A stretch of 41,422 bases of DNA, from the NCBI GenBank assembly GCA_030654835.1, contig JAURWS010000004.1, positions 1-41,422 of the forward strand. The letters run 5' to 3'. A model generated the notes under the pieces. The model was given only the letters and a program-made list of their open reading frames with translations. It was not told where the DNA came from and ran no database searches. Of this stretch, positions 25,862 to 34,538 are shown piece by piece. This stretch comes from Gammaproteobacteria bacterium. GTDB lineage: Bacteria > Pseudomonadota > Gammaproteobacteria > Pseudomonadales > Pseudohongiellaceae. Each line of letters begins with the position of its first letter. Position 1 is the stretch's first letter. A program made the translations under genes and the position numbers.

Positions 25862-27568
25862 CTATGCTTTGATAGAAGTACGCAGCGGAATGCGCACGCT
25901 CACCCGGGTGCCTTTGTGCGGTCGGCTTTCAATGTAGCTGATTCCGCCGAATATCAATGCCCGCTCGCGCATCCCCATCAAACCAAACCCCGTTTCCTCT
26001 CGCACCACTCTTGGATCGAACCCAACGCCATTGTCGCGAATACTCATGGTGAACTCCTCGTCATCCCTCGCCATGGACACAGAGACCTCGGTGGCACTCG
26101 CATGGCGAGCCACATTGGTCAGGGATTCCTGCAATATGCGAAACGCGGCAACGGTGCGAGGCTCGTCCAGCTCAAGCGTATCCGCCGTCATTTCCGGATC
26201 GCAGTGAATGGTACAGCTGACGCCAGTGCGCTCCTGAAAACTCGTCAACAACCACTGCGCAGCCGGCACGAGGCCGGCATCCAGCGCCTCAGGCCGCGCA
26301 CTGGACGCAATGTCGCGAACCACTTTGATCATGTTATCGATGCTGCTTTTCATGTCGCACAGCGTCTCGTCAAACTGATGGTCATCAGGCGCAATGCGCA
26401 TCTGCAGCATGGCTGCATCCAGCCGCAGCGCTGTCAACCACTGCCCCATCTCATCGTGCAATTCGCGAGAAATCCTGCGGCGCTCTTCTTCACGAATTCT
26501 TTCGTTATGGGCGGCAAGCTCCCTGATCATGGCTCTGGAGCGCAGCAGTTCCAGCTCCTTCAGCTTCATGTCGGTGATGTCTTGTACGGTGCCAACGCCG
26601 ACGCAGATCTCCCCGTCGGCAGAAAATTCCAGCTCGGCGATTTCCCGCACCCACAGGGTCTCGCCGCCCACCACGATGCGATGCTGAATATCATACGGCA
26701 TCCCCTGCAGGGCCTCCTGCCAGCTGCGATTCACCATGTTGCGGTCATCGGGATGTACTGCGTCAAGAAATCTCTGGTAGGTCAGTCGTGCGTCAGATGG
26801 TGCCGCAAATATCCGGCGACATTCCTCGGACCACTCCAGACGATCCTGAGCGACATCCAGCCGCCAGCTGCCTAGACGTACCTGAGCTTGTGCCTGCGCC
26901 AGCAAAAATTCGCTCTCTCGCAGCCTCTGCTCCGCCAGGCGACGCTCGCTGATATCAAGCACATTCAGCACGATAAATCCTGTGAAACCCTGTGCCGTCT
27001 TGACGGCGCTGCCGTCGATCAACACCGATATACGATTGCCACCGGCGCTTACACACTCGGCCTCGAAGCGACAATGCCCGCGCTCCAGAACTTGAACCAG
27101 ATTAAACGCCAATTCATCTTTATATGCAGGGGCGTAAAGAGTGTCGACAGTGCATCCTAATAGCTCCACCCGCTCGCCGCCATGCATGGTGGCGAAGGCC
27201 GGATTGAACAGAAGGAGCTTGCGGTCATAAGCGCTGACCAGAGCAATTCCCCATTGTGCATTGAAAAAAAGCTGACGCCATTGTGAAAGCATAGCGCCCG
27301 AATTGCGCAAATCATTAATCTCGCTGGCGATGCGATAGCCGCCCAGTTCGCAGCTCAGAATTACTGCGGACAGAAGCGCACCCAAAGCCAGTGCCGAATG
27401 CCCTTGCGAGTAGAAACCACCGGCCACGACGATCCCGACAGCCAACAGTAGCGCCAGAGTGCCCATAAAGAATGGCAATAGGCTACGGGTTGGATGCAGA
27501 GCAGCACGGAGCTTGAGGAGTGCTCCTTGAAAGCTCTTGATAAATTTTGTGTCTGTGTGTTTTCTCAT
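25862..27568 (-). CDS. PAS-containing NarX-type sensor histidine kinase
   Basis: A 568-residue membrane kinase. Two hydrophobic helices (about 30-50 and 56-75) anchor it with almost no periplasmic loop, so sensing is likely cytoplasmic or within the membrane. Two PAS/PAC modules follow (about 95-215 and 220-335). The HisKA_3 dimerisation domain carries the phospho-acceptor in RRISRELHDEMGQWLTAL, and the HATPase domain has D-N-G-V-G-F-D-P and G-F-G-L-M-G-M-R-E-R. This architecture pairs with LuxR-type regulators, consistent with the next gene. The ligand is unknown. Confidence 0.92.
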   Translation of the reverse strand: MRKHTDTKFIKSFQGALLKLRAALHPTRSLLPFFMGTLALLLAVGIVVAGGFYSQGHSALALGALLSAVILSCELGGYRIASEINDLRNSGAMLSQWRQLFFNAQWGIALVSAYDRKLLLFNPAFATMHGGERVELLGCTVDTLYAPAYKDELAFNLVQVLERGHCRFEAECVSAGGNRISVLIDGSAVKTAQGFTGFIVLNVLDISERRLAEQRLRESEFLLAQAQAQVRLGSWRLDVAQDRLEWSEECRRIFAAPSDARLTYQRFLDAVHPDDRNMVNRSWQEALQGMPYDIQHRIVVGGETLWVREIAELEFSADGEICVGVGTVQDITDMKLKELELLRSRAMIRELAAHNERIREEERRRISRELHDEMGQWLTALRLDAAMLQMRIAPDDHQFDETLCDMKSSIDNMIKVVRDIASSARPEALDAGLVPAAQWLLTSFQERTGVSCTIHCDPEMTADTLELDEPRTVAAFRILQESLTNVARHASATEVSVSMARDDEEFTMSIRDNGVGFDPRVVREETGFGLMGMRERALIFGGISYIESRPHKGTRVSVRIPLRTSIKA

Positions 27569-28051
27569 GAATTGTTCACGGGCAGTTCTAACTTTTTTGA
27601 GAGTCCCCGAGACCCTTCATCTTTCGCCAACATGAGACAGGAGTGCGGGGCTTGTTATTGCAGGGGTCGAAGAGAGTGGCAGGACCACGCCGGAAAGAGA
27701 CCTACTTTCTGGTCGCTATCGTAATAGGAATTATTGATATTAACCATGATCGAAATCAATAAGCGTCAGAATTTCAAGTGACCGACAGCACAGTACTGGA
27801 AAATTTCCATAGAAAAGTAATCCATTTCCTACCCTGTAAAGATATACCCCTACATAAAAAGAAAGCTATTCCCGTCAAGCGTAATCCTTTGACGACAGCA
27901 ACTCAATTCGGCATGAGTGTATCCCTTAATTTGGGGGAATTCACTAAAGCTTGCAGTTTGCGCGTCGATGTCCAGTAACAATGAAAAGCGCCGCGAGTGT
28001 GATTCCAGACGACGGAGATCCACTGCATCAATCGGGTTCAACAAAGGTCTC
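27569..28051. other. Divergent intergenic region with chemotaxis promoter
   Basis: 483 bp between the divergent kinase and receptor genes, AT-rich in its right half, with no convincing gene. It contains a widely spaced inverted repeat ATTGAT (27733-27738) / ATCAAT (27755-27760) and the sigma-28-like promoter at 27945-27971. A reading frame opens at 27917, upstream of that promoter, and is not thought to be translated there. Confidence 0.6.
27945..27971 (+). promoter_or_regulatory. Sigma-28 (FliA)-type promoter of the chemotaxis cluster
   Basis: TAAAGCTT, 11-bp spacer, GTCGATGT. Compared with the flagellar consensus TAAAGTTT-N11-GCCGATAA, seven of eight -35 bases and five of eight -10 bases agree, with the exact spacing. 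Transcription would begin near 27978, about 75 bp before the receptor ATG at 28052. Confidence 0.6.
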
Positions 28052-29257
28052 ATGATGAAACACACTGCCATGTATTCAATCCTGATTCCCACGGCGATTG
28101 GACTGTTGGGAGCAGGCCTTTCCTTCTACGGCGCAAGCGAAAGTGTTGCAATGACGACTACCCCCATATTGGTCGGCCTGGTGTCAGGATTGTGGCTGAA
28201 CGTGCACATCAAACGCGACGCACAGGCGCAGATCAGCGCGGCAATCGATGATGCACTGGCTTCGCAAAAACCCTCGTGCAACCACGTCGAGGGACTCGAC
28301 ACGCTGTGCACCCGGGTGATGCCAATCTGGGCGCGACAACTGGTCTCCGTCAATGGTCAGACCGAAAGCGCCATCACCCATCTCTCCGGTAGTTTCTCCG
28401 ACATCAACGGTCGGCTTGATGCCGTGCTGCGCAACTTTCACAACTACGGTGGCAACGACAGCGGCAATTCAAAAGCTCACACGAAAAGCCCGGGAAACAA
28501 GGACAAATCTTCTCCACAGGGCGTCGTGGCGCTGATCGACAAAGGCCGCAGTGATCTCGAAGAAATGCTCAGCAATCTGCGCAGCGGCATGGCCGCCAAG
28601 AACGACATGGCGCTCCGGATCAAACAGATATCCGAGCTCTCCCATGAACTGAAAGACATGGCTGGCGCTGTCTCGGCGATCGCCTCTCAGACCAACCTGC
28701 TGGCCCTCAATGCTGCGATCGAGGCGGCCCGCGCCGGAGAGGCAGGCCGGGGGTTTGCCGTGGTCGCAGACGAAGTACAAAAGCTCTCCAGCCGCTCCGG
28801 CAGCACAGGAAAGCAGATCGCCGACCGCGTGCTGTGCGTGGATCAGGCCATCCAGAAAATCGTGCAAGCGGCCGAGCAACACGCGAGTGTCGAAGAGCTC
28901 GCCCTGCAGGAGTCGGAGCAAACCATCAAGACTGTCCTCGCCGTGTTTTCCGAAACGGTCGGCCATCTCAATGCGGCCACCACCAGCTTCGAGCATGAGG
29001 GGCACAACATTCAGACTGCCATTGCCGACGTACTTGTCGGGTTGCAATACCAGGATCGCATCAGCCAGATACTCAGCCACGTCACGGCCGATCTCGAACG
29101 CCTGCAGCAGTACGTCGATTCCGGGGCGCGCCATATCGACCCTGAGAGGTGGCTTGAGGAGCTTTCCAGAACCTATACCACGCTTGAGCAGCACGATCAT
29201 CACAAGGGAGTCCGCAACGACTCCGCTGCCAGTGCGTCAGGCATCACTTTTTTCTAA
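28052..29257 (+). CDS. Sensorless methyl-accepting protein with CheZ-like tail motif
   Basis: A 401-residue chemoreceptor-like protein. Two membrane helices near the N-terminus (about 5-25 and 30-48) are joined by a few residues, so there is no periplasmic sensor. A linker (to about 200) leads to a short signalling hairpin with the universal tip ([41 protein letters not shown] split over 215-260). The methylation region after the tip is shortened and diverged. Near the C-terminus [11 protein letters not shown] has D335 and Q339 in D-x-x-x-Q spacing, like the CheY-P phosphatase site of CheZ. There is no CheR pentapeptide. The start at ATG 28052 has AAAGG 5-8 bp upstream and lies after the FliA-type promoter. 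cheY follows 25 bp later. Confidence 0.85.
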   Translation: MMKHTAMYSILIPTAIGLLGAGLSFYGASESVAMTTTPILVGLVSGLWLNVHIKRDAQAQISAAIDDALASQKPSCNHVEGLDTLCTRVMPIWARQLVSVNGQTESAITHLSGSFSDINGRLDAVLRNFHNYGGNDSGNSKAHTKSPGNKDKSSPQGVVALIDKGRSDLEEMLSNLRSGMAAKNDMALRIKQISELSHELKDMAGAVSAIASQTNLLALNAAIEAARAGEAGRGFAVVADEVQKLSSRSGSTGKQIADRVLCVDQAIQKIVQAAEQHASVEELALQESEQTIKTVLAVFSETVGHLNAATTSFEHEGHNIQTAIADVLVGLQYQDRISQILSHVTADLERLQQYVDSGARHIDPERWLEELSRTYTTLEQHDHHKGVRNDSAASASGITFF

Positions 29258-29282
29258 CTGGACATTCCTTTAAGAGGATCGC

Positions 29283-29651
29283 ATGAACAAGACCATCATG
29301 ATCGTGGACGACTCGGCCAGCATTCGCCAGGTCGTCGGGTTGACACTGAAGAACGCGGGCTATGACACCGTAGAGGCTGTAGACGGCAGAGACGCCGTCG
29401 GCAAACTGGATGGACGCCGCGTTCACCTGATCATCTGCGATGTCAACATGCCCAACATGGATGGCATCTCTTTCGTTAAACAGATGAAGACCATGCCGAG
29501 CTACCGTTTCACACCCGTGATCATGCTGACCACCGAGGCTGGCGAATCCAAGAAGCAGGAGGGTCAGCTTGCTGGTGCCCGTGCCTGGGTCGTGAAGCCG
29601 TTTCAGCCAGCGCAAATGCTGGCCGCCGTGTCGAAATTGATTCTTCCCTGA
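29283..29651 (+). CDS. cheY: Single-domain response regulator CheY
   Basis: A 122-residue stand-alone receiver domain that carries the phosphoryl signal from CheA to the motor or acts as a phosphate sink. It has D9-D10 in IVDDSAS, phospho-acceptor in ICDVNMPNMDG (D near 52), T in MLTTEAG and K in VVKPFQP. It has no output domain. AAGAGGATCGC precedes the ATG. It lies between the sensorless receptor and a STAS gene. Whether it binds FliM or serves another output cannot be decided from sequence. Confidence 0.94.
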   Translation: MNKTIMIVDDSASIRQVVGLTLKNAGYDTVEAVDGRDAVGKLDGRRVHLIICDVNMPNMDGISFVKQMKTMPSYRFTPVIMLTTEAGESKKQEGQLAGARAWVVKPFQPAQMLAAVSKLILP

Positions 29652-29697
29652 GCCCAGACCCTGAACACCATGCCTGACTGACGCGAGCACCAACACC

Positions 29698-30033
29698 ATG
29701 ACACACGAATTTCTCGACCAAGACGATGGACGATTGATGGTCCGACTGGAGGGAGAACTCTCCATCTACAGAGCTGGAGAGCTCAAACAGCTCCTGCTCG
29801 ATGCGCTAAATGCCTGCAATGATCTGCAGATCGATCTTGGCGGTATCACAGAGATTGATAGCGCCGGGGTACAGCTGCTGTTGCTGGCCAAGAACGAGGC
29901 GTTGCGTTGCGGCAAGACATTCAGCATGAGCCGTCACAGTCTGGCGGTGATCGAGTTGCTGGAACTCTACAATCTGTCGCCGTGGTTTGGCGATGTGCTA
30001 GTCATTCCCGCGCGCGAGGTCAGAGCATTATGA
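29698..30033 (+). CDS. STAS-domain protein in the chemotaxis operon
   Basis: A 111-residue STAS-domain (anti-sigma-factor antagonist fold) protein. The phosphorylatable serine motif is intact in IDLGGITEIDSAGVQLLLLAK. This architecture is known from a subset of chemosensory clusters with cheY before and cheA after; its role there is not settled. Its stop codon overlaps the cheA start (ATGA at 30030-30033), which implies stoichiometric production with CheA and a direct interaction. No kinase of the RsbW type is in the window, so regulation by Ser phosphorylation would need an outside partner. Confidence 0.9.
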   Translation: MTHEFLDQDDGRLMVRLEGELSIYRAGELKQLLLDALNACNDLQIDLGGITEIDSAGVQLLLLAKNEALRCGKTFSMSRHSLAVIELLELYNLSPWFGDVLVIPAREVRAL

Positions 30034-32219
30034 GCGCTGCAAGCACTATGGCCGATGCCTTTCAAACTTTCCTCGCCGAGGGCCTGGGTCTGCTGCAGGA
30101 GATGGACGAAGGTCTCCTGCGTCTCGAAGACTACCCGACAGACGAAGAAGCCATTAACGCCGTCTTTCGTGCGGCCCACACCATCAAAGGCTCTGCAGGC
30201 CTGTTCGGGCTGGACGAGATTGTCGCGTTCACTCACAACGTCGAGAGCGTGCTGGATCGGGTCCGAGAAGGGACATTGTCCTTCAGCGGCGAGATGGTCG
30301 GCGTGATGTTTCGCTGCAGAGATCATATGGGCGAGCTGCTCCTGTTGGTCAGCAGCGAAAGCGAGATCGGTGGTGCGTTGCTGCACGAAGGGGAACAGCT
30401 GAGCGCACTGCTGCGCCGTCATCTCGGTGACTCCCACACCTTGGCATTGCAGCCGGACGAGCCCCGTCAGCAACAGGCGCAGCTCGACTCGCCAGTGGAT
30501 ATTCAACTGGACGGCGCACAACACGACGACACCTGGCACATCTCACTGCGCTTTGCTGCCGAGGTTCTGCAGAACGGCATGGACCCCGCCTCGTTCATCC
30601 GCTACTTGCACACACTTGGGAAAGTAACGCAGATCGAGACCCTGTTCGATACCCTGCCACCGGCGGAGCAGATGAACCCCGAGCACTGTTATCTGGGTTT
30701 CGAGATCCGCTTTCGTGGCGATGTCGCCAAATCCACCATCGAAGGCATCTTCGATTTCGTGCGCGACGATTGTGCACTGCGCATTCTGCAACCCGGCAGC
30801 AAGGTATCTGACTACATCCAGCTGATACAGGAATTGCCGGAGGAAGATCTGCGGCTCGGAGATCTGCTGGTCAAAGTCGGCGCGATTACCCAGCGCGAGC
30901 TGGAACGCGGTCTCGCCACACAACAGAACAATGTCTCCATCGAGCATGGCACCGGCCCGCTGGGGTCCATCCTCATCGAACAACACGCTGTGCAGCCCGA
31001 ACTGGTGGATGCCGCAGTGGCACGTCAGCAGGATGTACGGCAGCGCCAGAATCAGGAATCGCGCCTGATTCGCGTGCACGCCGACAAGCTCGACAGCTTG
31101 ATCAACCTGGTCGGCGAACTGGTCATCGCCAACGCCGGGGTCGGACTACTGGCGGCTCAGGGCAAGGACACCAGAATGATCGAGGCGCACTCCGACGTCT
31201 CCAGACTGGTCGAGGACATCCGTGATGAAGCCATGCGCCTGCGTATGGTGGAGATCGGCGAGACCTTCAACCGCTTCCGCCGCGTGGTGCGGGACGTCGC
31301 CCGCGAGCTGGGCAAGGACATCGCTCTCACCATCAGTGGCGCGGACACGGAACTGGACAAGTCCGTAGTCGAACGCATCGCCGATCCGCTGACTCACTTG
31401 GTGCGCAACGCGGTCGACCACGGCATAGAGAGCGCCGCCGAGCGGCTGGCGGCAGGCAAGCCCGCGCAGGGTCAGTTGCACCTGAATGCCTTCCACGAGT
31501 CAGGCAACATCATCATCGAGGTCAGTGATGACGGCGGTGGTCTGGACCGCGACCGCATTCTGACCAAAGCTATCGAAAAAGGGCTGGTCAACCCGGGCGA
31601 CCACCTCTCGGACAAGGATATCTGCAACCTCATCTTCGAGGCCGGTTTCTCCACCAGCGACAAGGTCTCGAATCTCTCCGGGCGTGGCGTCGGCATGGAT
31701 GTGGTGCGCCGCAATATCCAGGCGCTGCGTGGCACCGTCGAGATCGACAGTCAGCAAGGCGTCGGTTCGATCTTCCGCCTGCGGTTGCCGCTCACCCTGG
31801 CGATCATCGACGGGTTCCTGATGGGGGTGGGCGACGATCACTACGTGGTGCCGTTGGACATGGTGGTGGAGTGCGTGGAGCTGCAGGCCGGGGCCGACGC
31901 GCAACAGGGCTATATCAACCTGCGCAACGAGGCATTGCCCTTGCTGCTGGTCCGTCAACATTTCGGGCTGCCAGAGGCCCAGCGGCGCCGCCAGAACGTG
32001 GTGGTGGTCAACGACGGCGGCCGCAAGGCGGGACTCGTCGTCGACGACCTCAAGGGCGAGCTGCAGGCCGTCGTCAAACCGCTGGGCAGCATGTTCGACC
32101 AGCTGCGCGGCATCTCGGGCTCCACCATTCTCGGCTCTGGCGAGGTGGCGCTGATGCTCGATGTTCCGGTGCTTCTGCAACAGGCTACTCGCCAGGCAAG
32201 CACGCTTATCACCCACTGA
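30030..32219 (+). CDS. cheA: Chemotaxis histidine kinase CheA with MshEN-like repeats
   Basis: Central kinase, 729 residues from ATG 30030. The P1 Hpt domain has phospho-acceptor H50 (AAHTIKGSAGLFGLDEI). A middle region (about 150-260) corresponds to P2. Residues 275-333 hold two copies of a short helical repeat: R275-L-G, L280, G284, L291, L295, Q298, then P310-L-G, L315, H319, V326, V330, Q333. The first fits the c-di-GMP-binding MshEN half-motif exactly; the second is degenerate. Next come P3 dimerisation (DKLDSLINLVGELVIA), P4 catalytic (LVRNAVDHGIE, DDGGGLD, SGRGVGMDVVR) and P5 CheW-like (LPLTLAIIDGFL). The start overlaps the STAS stop. Confidence 0.95.
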   Translation: MSAASTMADAFQTFLAEGLGLLQEMDEGLLRLEDYPTDEEAINAVFRAAHTIKGSAGLFGLDEIVAFTHNVESVLDRVREGTLSFSGEMVGVMFRCRDHMGELLLLVSSESEIGGALLHEGEQLSALLRRHLGDSHTLALQPDEPRQQQAQLDSPVDIQLDGAQHDDTWHISLRFAAEVLQNGMDPASFIRYLHTLGKVTQIETLFDTLPPAEQMNPEHCYLGFEIRFRGDVAKSTIEGIFDFVRDDCALRILQPGSKVSDYIQLIQELPEEDLRLGDLLVKVGAITQRELERGLATQQNNVSIEHGTGPLGSILIEQHAVQPELVDAAVARQQDVRQRQNQESRLIRVHADKLDSLINLVGELVIANAGVGLLAAQGKDTRMIEAHSDVSRLVEDIRDEAMRLRMVEIGETFNRFRRVVRDVARELGKDIALTISGADTELDKSVVERIADPLTHLVRNAVDHGIESAAERLAAGKPAQGQLHLNAFHESGNIIIEVSDDGGGLDRDRILTKAIEKGLVNPGDHLSDKDICNLIFEAGFSTSDKVSNLSGRGVGMDVVRRNIQALRGTVEIDSQQGVGSIFRLRLPLTLAIIDGFLMGVGDDHYVVPLDMVVECVELQAGADAQQGYINLRNEALPLLLVRQHFGLPEAQRRRQNVVVVNDGGRKAGLVVDDLKGELQAVVKPLGSMFDQLRGISGSTILGSGEVALMLDVPVLLQQATRQASTLITH

Positions 32220-32265
32220 CAGTTAAACGATCGCTACTCAATAACAACCAAGGAGCACTACTCCC

Positions 32266-33927
32266 ATGATCTCGAATATGACGGTAAAGGCGAAACTCAT
32301 CGCGCTGCTTGCCACAGCCATTCTCTCGGCGCTGCTCATCACCGCGACGGCATTCTACGGGCTCACCCAGCTCGCCACGGCGATGACCGAGACGGGCGAG
32401 GTCCGCCTGCCCTCGGTGCACGGGCTGCTGGAAATGAAGGAAGGACAAACCTCCGTACGTGCCACCAATCTCTGGGCGCTGACCTGGGAGAACAACTATG
32501 AGGCGCAGGAGCGCTTTCGTGATGTGCTGGCGGCCAAGGCCACCGCGTGGACCAATATCGAGTCCGGGCGCAGCCTCTATGAACCGCTGCCCCAGACACC
32601 CGAAGAAGCCATCCTCTGGGACCGCTTCCAGAAAGAGTGGGCCCTGTGGGAAGCAGTGGACGACAAACTGACCCAGACCATCGACGACCTCTCCAGTAAC
32701 CGTTCGCAGGAAGAACAGCAGGCATTGTTTGCGCAGTTGATTGCCCAGCTGGCCGAGATCGGACCGCTGTACTTCACCACCGTGGAAACCATGACCGAAC
32801 TCGTCGACCTGAACGTCGCACTGGCAGACGAGGCAGTGGTTGCAGGACGCGCTGCCGACAGCCAGGTGCAGAGCATCATGATCATCATTGCCAGCGCCGC
32901 AACGCTGTTGCTGATTGCACTGGGCCTGTTCGTGATTCGCAGCATCCTCAGTCAGCTGGGTGGCGATCCCATCTATGTGTCCGCTCTGGTTGGCAGGATT
33001 GCCGGTGGAGATCTGTCGGTGCACGTCGACCTGCAGCCCGGTGACAACACCAGCATGCTCTCCGCCATCAAAGGCATGGCCGAGAAGATCTCGCAAATCA
33101 TCGCCGAAGTGCGAGCGGCTTCGGACAATCTCTCTTCGGCCTCCGAGCAGGTGTCGGCAACTGCTCAGTCATTGAGTCAGGGTGCCAGCGAACAGGCGGC
33201 TTCCGTGGAAGAAACAAGCTCCAGCATCGAGCAAATGAGCGCTTCCATTGCTCAGAACACCGACAATGCCAAAGTCACCGATGGCATCGCCTCTCGTTCT
33301 GCCGTCGAGGCCGCCGAGGGCGGTGACGCGGTCAAGCGCACGGTGGAAGCCATGCAGAGCATCGCTGGCAAGATCAGCATCATCGACGACATCGCCTATC
33401 AGACCAATCTGCTCGCTCTGAACGCCGCGATAGAGGCGGCTCGTGCTGGTGAACACGGCAAGGGCTTCGCCGTGGTAGCTGCGGAAGTTCGCAAGCTGGC
33501 GGAGCGCTCACAGGTGGCCGCACAAGAGATCGGTGGATTGGCAGGCGGCTCCGTCGCCATGGCTGAACGGGCCGGGAAACTGCTGGATGACATGGTCCCG
33601 AACATCCGCAAAACCTCCGATCTGGTGCAGGAGATTACAGCGGCGAGCGAGGAGCAAAGCAGTGGTGTCGGCCAGATCAACTCCGCAATGAACCAGCTCA
33701 ATCAGGCCACGCAACAGAATGCCAGCGCTGCGGAAGAACTCGCGGCCACCGCTGAGGAAATGAGCAGCCAGGCCGAACAACTGCAGGAGCTGATGAGCTT
33801 CTTCAAGCTGACCGGGACGAATAACGCTCCGCTGCAGAAGAAAGCTTCGTCCAAGGGAGGCGGCCGAGCCTCCGCTCCGGCGACCTTCGTCGACACCCGG
33901 AACAGCCCCGAATTCGTGCGCTTCTAA
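32266..33927 (+). CDS. Methyl-accepting chemotaxis receptor with CheR/CheB-tethering tail
   Basis: A 553-residue class receptor. TM1 is about 10-30, the periplasmic four-helix-bundle sensor about 31-202, and TM2 about 203-225. A HAMP domain follows, then a long signalling hairpin with the conserved tip ([38 protein letters not shown] as residues about 378-416) and both methylation helices. After a flexible Lys/Gly/Ala-rich linker the protein ends E-F-V-R-F. This fits the receptor C-terminal pentapeptide pattern x-aromatic-x-x-aromatic, which recruits CheR and CheB. Both enzymes are in this operon, so this is probably its dedicated receptor. The ligand is unknown. It lies 46 bp after cheA and 11 bp before cheW. 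Confidence 0.94.
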   Translation: MISNMTVKAKLIALLATAILSALLITATAFYGLTQLATAMTETGEVRLPSVHGLLEMKEGQTSVRATNLWALTWENNYEAQERFRDVLAAKATAWTNIESGRSLYEPLPQTPEEAILWDRFQKEWALWEAVDDKLTQTIDDLSSNRSQEEQQALFAQLIAQLAEIGPLYFTTVETMTELVDLNVALADEAVVAGRAADSQVQSIMIIIASAATLLLIALGLFVIRSILSQLGGDPIYVSALVGRIAGGDLSVHVDLQPGDNTSMLSAIKGMAEKISQIIAEVRAASDNLSSASEQVSATAQSLSQGASEQAASVEETSSSIEQMSASIAQNTDNAKVTDGIASRSAVEAAEGGDAVKRTVEAMQSIAGKISIIDDIAYQTNLLALNAAIEAARAGEHGKGFAVVAAEVRKLAERSQVAAQEIGGLAGGSVAMAERAGKLLDDMVPNIRKTSDLVQEITAASEEQSSGVGQINSAMNQLNQATQQNASAAEELAATAEEMSSQAEQLQELMSFFKLTGTNNAPLQKKASSKGGGRASAPATFVDTRNSPEFVRF

Positions 33928-33938
33928 GGGGTACAGCC

Positions 33939-34538
33939 ATGAACCAGTCAATGAGAAACCAGGTCGTCAGCAACCAGGTCGTCAACCGCCCTGGCGTCAA
34001 TCAAGGGCTCAAATCCTTGCTGAATCGTCAGGTCGATGCCCACAGCGATCACGAGCAGGAGGCCCATCAATATCTGACCTTCATGCTCGGCGCAGAGGTC
34101 TTTGCCATCGGCATCCTGCACATCAAGGAAATCATCGAATACGGAAAACTAACAACAGTGCCGATGATGCCGGACTTCATCCGCGGCGTGATCAATCTAC
34201 GCGGCGCCGTGGTGCCGGTGATTGACCTGTCACGCCGCTTCGGCGGCATGCGCAGCCAGATCAGCCGCCGCAGTTGTATCATCATCCTCGAACTGCATTC
34301 GGACGAAGAACGCCATGTGATCGGCGTGGTGGTGGATGCCGTCAATGAGGTGCTGGATATCCAAGACGCCGAGATCGAAGCAGCGCCAGCCTTCGGTACC
34401 AGCGTGCGCAGCGACTTCATTGCCGGGATGGGCAGGATTCAGGAGTCGTTTGTGATCATTCTCGACGTGAACAACGTCCTCTCCGGGAAGGACCTGAACC
34501 TGTTGACGGAACTCGAGCACAGCGAGGTGGAAGATTGA
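33939..34538 (+). CDS. cheW: Chemotaxis coupling protein CheW
   Basis: A 199-residue CheW adaptor linking receptors to CheA. The SH3-like double-barrel core runs from about residue 42 (YLTFMLGAEVFAIGILHIKEIIEY) to the end. It has the receptor-binding G-V-I-N-L-R-G-x-V-V-P-V-I-D-L segment and a terminal VIILDVNNVLSG strand. The N-terminal 40 residues are an unusual Asn/Gln/Val-rich extension with near-repeats (NQVVSNQVVN) absent from typical CheW (about 160 residues). An internal start is possible, but a Shine-Dalgarno-like AAGGGG supports the first ATG. Confidence 0.95.
   Translation: MNQSMRNQVVSNQVVNRPGVNQGLKSLLNRQVDAHSDHEQEAHQYLTFMLGAEVFAIGILHIKEIIEYGKLTTVPMMPDFIRGVINLRGAVVPVIDLSRRFGGMRSQISRRSCIIILELHSDEERHVIGVVVDAVNEVLDIQDAEIEAAPAFGTSVRSDFIAGMGRIQESFVIILDVNNVLSGKDLNLLTELEHSEVED

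Noticed and set aside
27733-27760. ATTGAT...ATCAAT resembling an FNR/Anr box.
   Set aside because: The half-sites are 16 bp apart instead of 4; not an FNR site.
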